A stretch of 42,961 nt of DNA, from NCBI GenBank assembly GCA_032718475.1, contig JAUCBJ010002900.1, forward strand, positions 1-42,961. The letters run 5' to 3'. This document shows positions 42,641 to 42,961 of this stretch, in pieces. The translations under genes and the position numbers were made by a program. Each line of letters opens with the position of its first letter. Position 1 is the stretch's first letter. The notes under the pieces are model-generated. The model saw only the letters and a list, made by a program, of their open reading frames with translations, did no database searches and was not told the origin of the DNA. The stretch is from Nemertoderma westbladi. Its lineage: Eukaryota; Xenacoelomorpha; Nemertodermatida; Nemertodermatidae.

Positions 42641-42961
42641 AGGAACTGTTCAAATATAGCATCAGTAATCAACTGTTCATGGAGTACCTTTAATATGCGT
42701 GTTCGATAACCACAGTCAAATTCCATAACCAAAAATAGCAAATAAGTCATCCTTTTATGTGCCAGAATTGTCTCCAATATGCGTCTACATATGTGTGGTT
42801 TCCTCTCAAGGGTCTCTTTTTGGGATTCCCGATCCGTTTCAATGATTCTGCTGAATAGTTTTGATGTGATTGAGATCATGCTAATTCTAATATATGACTA
42901 AAAAAAGGACAGTCCTCTGTTCCTCTGTCCATTTCCCTTTCTTGGGGTGTAAGCGGATTCA
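42641..42961 (-). pseudogene. Possible further non-LTR RT fragment
   Basis: A - strand frame (42879-42547) begins M-I-S-I-T-S-K-L-F-S-R-I-I-E, which resembles RT motif 1 of non-LTR elements (I-S-L-I-S-x-x-x-K-L-x-x-R-I-I). The rest has no clear motif. The window ends here. Confidence 0.3.

Overview
This window reads as animal, probably marine-invertebrate, intergenic DNA that is AT-rich and made almost wholly of transposable elements and tandem repeats. The evidence is a Penelope-like element with a C-terminal GIY-YIG nuclease, a BEL/Pao LTR retrotransposon, several APE-endonuclease non-LTR retrotransposons, tRNA-derived SINEs, long-TIR DNA transposons and long perfect microsatellites. A deuterostome such as an echinoderm is a guess from texture only. 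I see no host gene I can defend, no rRNA and no functional tRNA.

Layout. 0-5.5 kb: AT-rich spacer, two copies of one SINE (one per strand), a candidate core promoter, a short composite repeat element, C-rich minisatellites and a fold-back element. 5.5-7.5 kb: two DNA transposons. One is a 543-bp P-like element with ~230-bp TIRs, an 8-bp palindromic TSD (TTCTAGAA) and a THAP-like first exon inside. The other is a 988-bp TA-flanked TIR element. 9.0-10.9 kb: a composite element with a GTC microsatellite, ~150-bp tandem units carrying a CTCF-like motif, and a 13-bp minisatellite. 12.1-17.3 kb: a second copy of the 988-bp TIR element split in two. About 4.25 kb lies inside it, including an uninterrupted 379-unit TGTC array and a second CTCF-like block.

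17.8-33 kb: nested retrotransposons. A decayed BEL/Pao element on the + strand (protease, RT, RNase H, integrase) is interrupted inside RT by a 5'-truncated non-LTR element (14-bp TSD). It is interrupted again downstream of integrase by an apparently full-length, intact non-LTR element (13-bp TSD) on the - strand. The intact element is the best coding feature here: ORF1 (318 aa) and ORF2 (932 codons, complete EN and RT) share one reading frame and are separated by a single UGA.

34.8-43 kb: a micro-palindrome insertion with 9-bp direct repeats, a repeat family with C/G tracts and AGCTAGT/TTCTAGAA motifs, a frameshifted Penelope-like element between two ~240-bp direct repeats (pLTRs), and a scrambled, partly inverted copy of the 22-25 kb non-LTR family.

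There is no operon-like cooperation between genes. The relations are of insertion order and repeat sharing. The most notable signals are the same-frame ORF1-UGA-ORF2 arrangement, the CTCF-like arrays carried by a repeat element, the THAP-exon TIR element with its palindromic target, and the enrichment of TTCTAGAA. All counts were made by eye.
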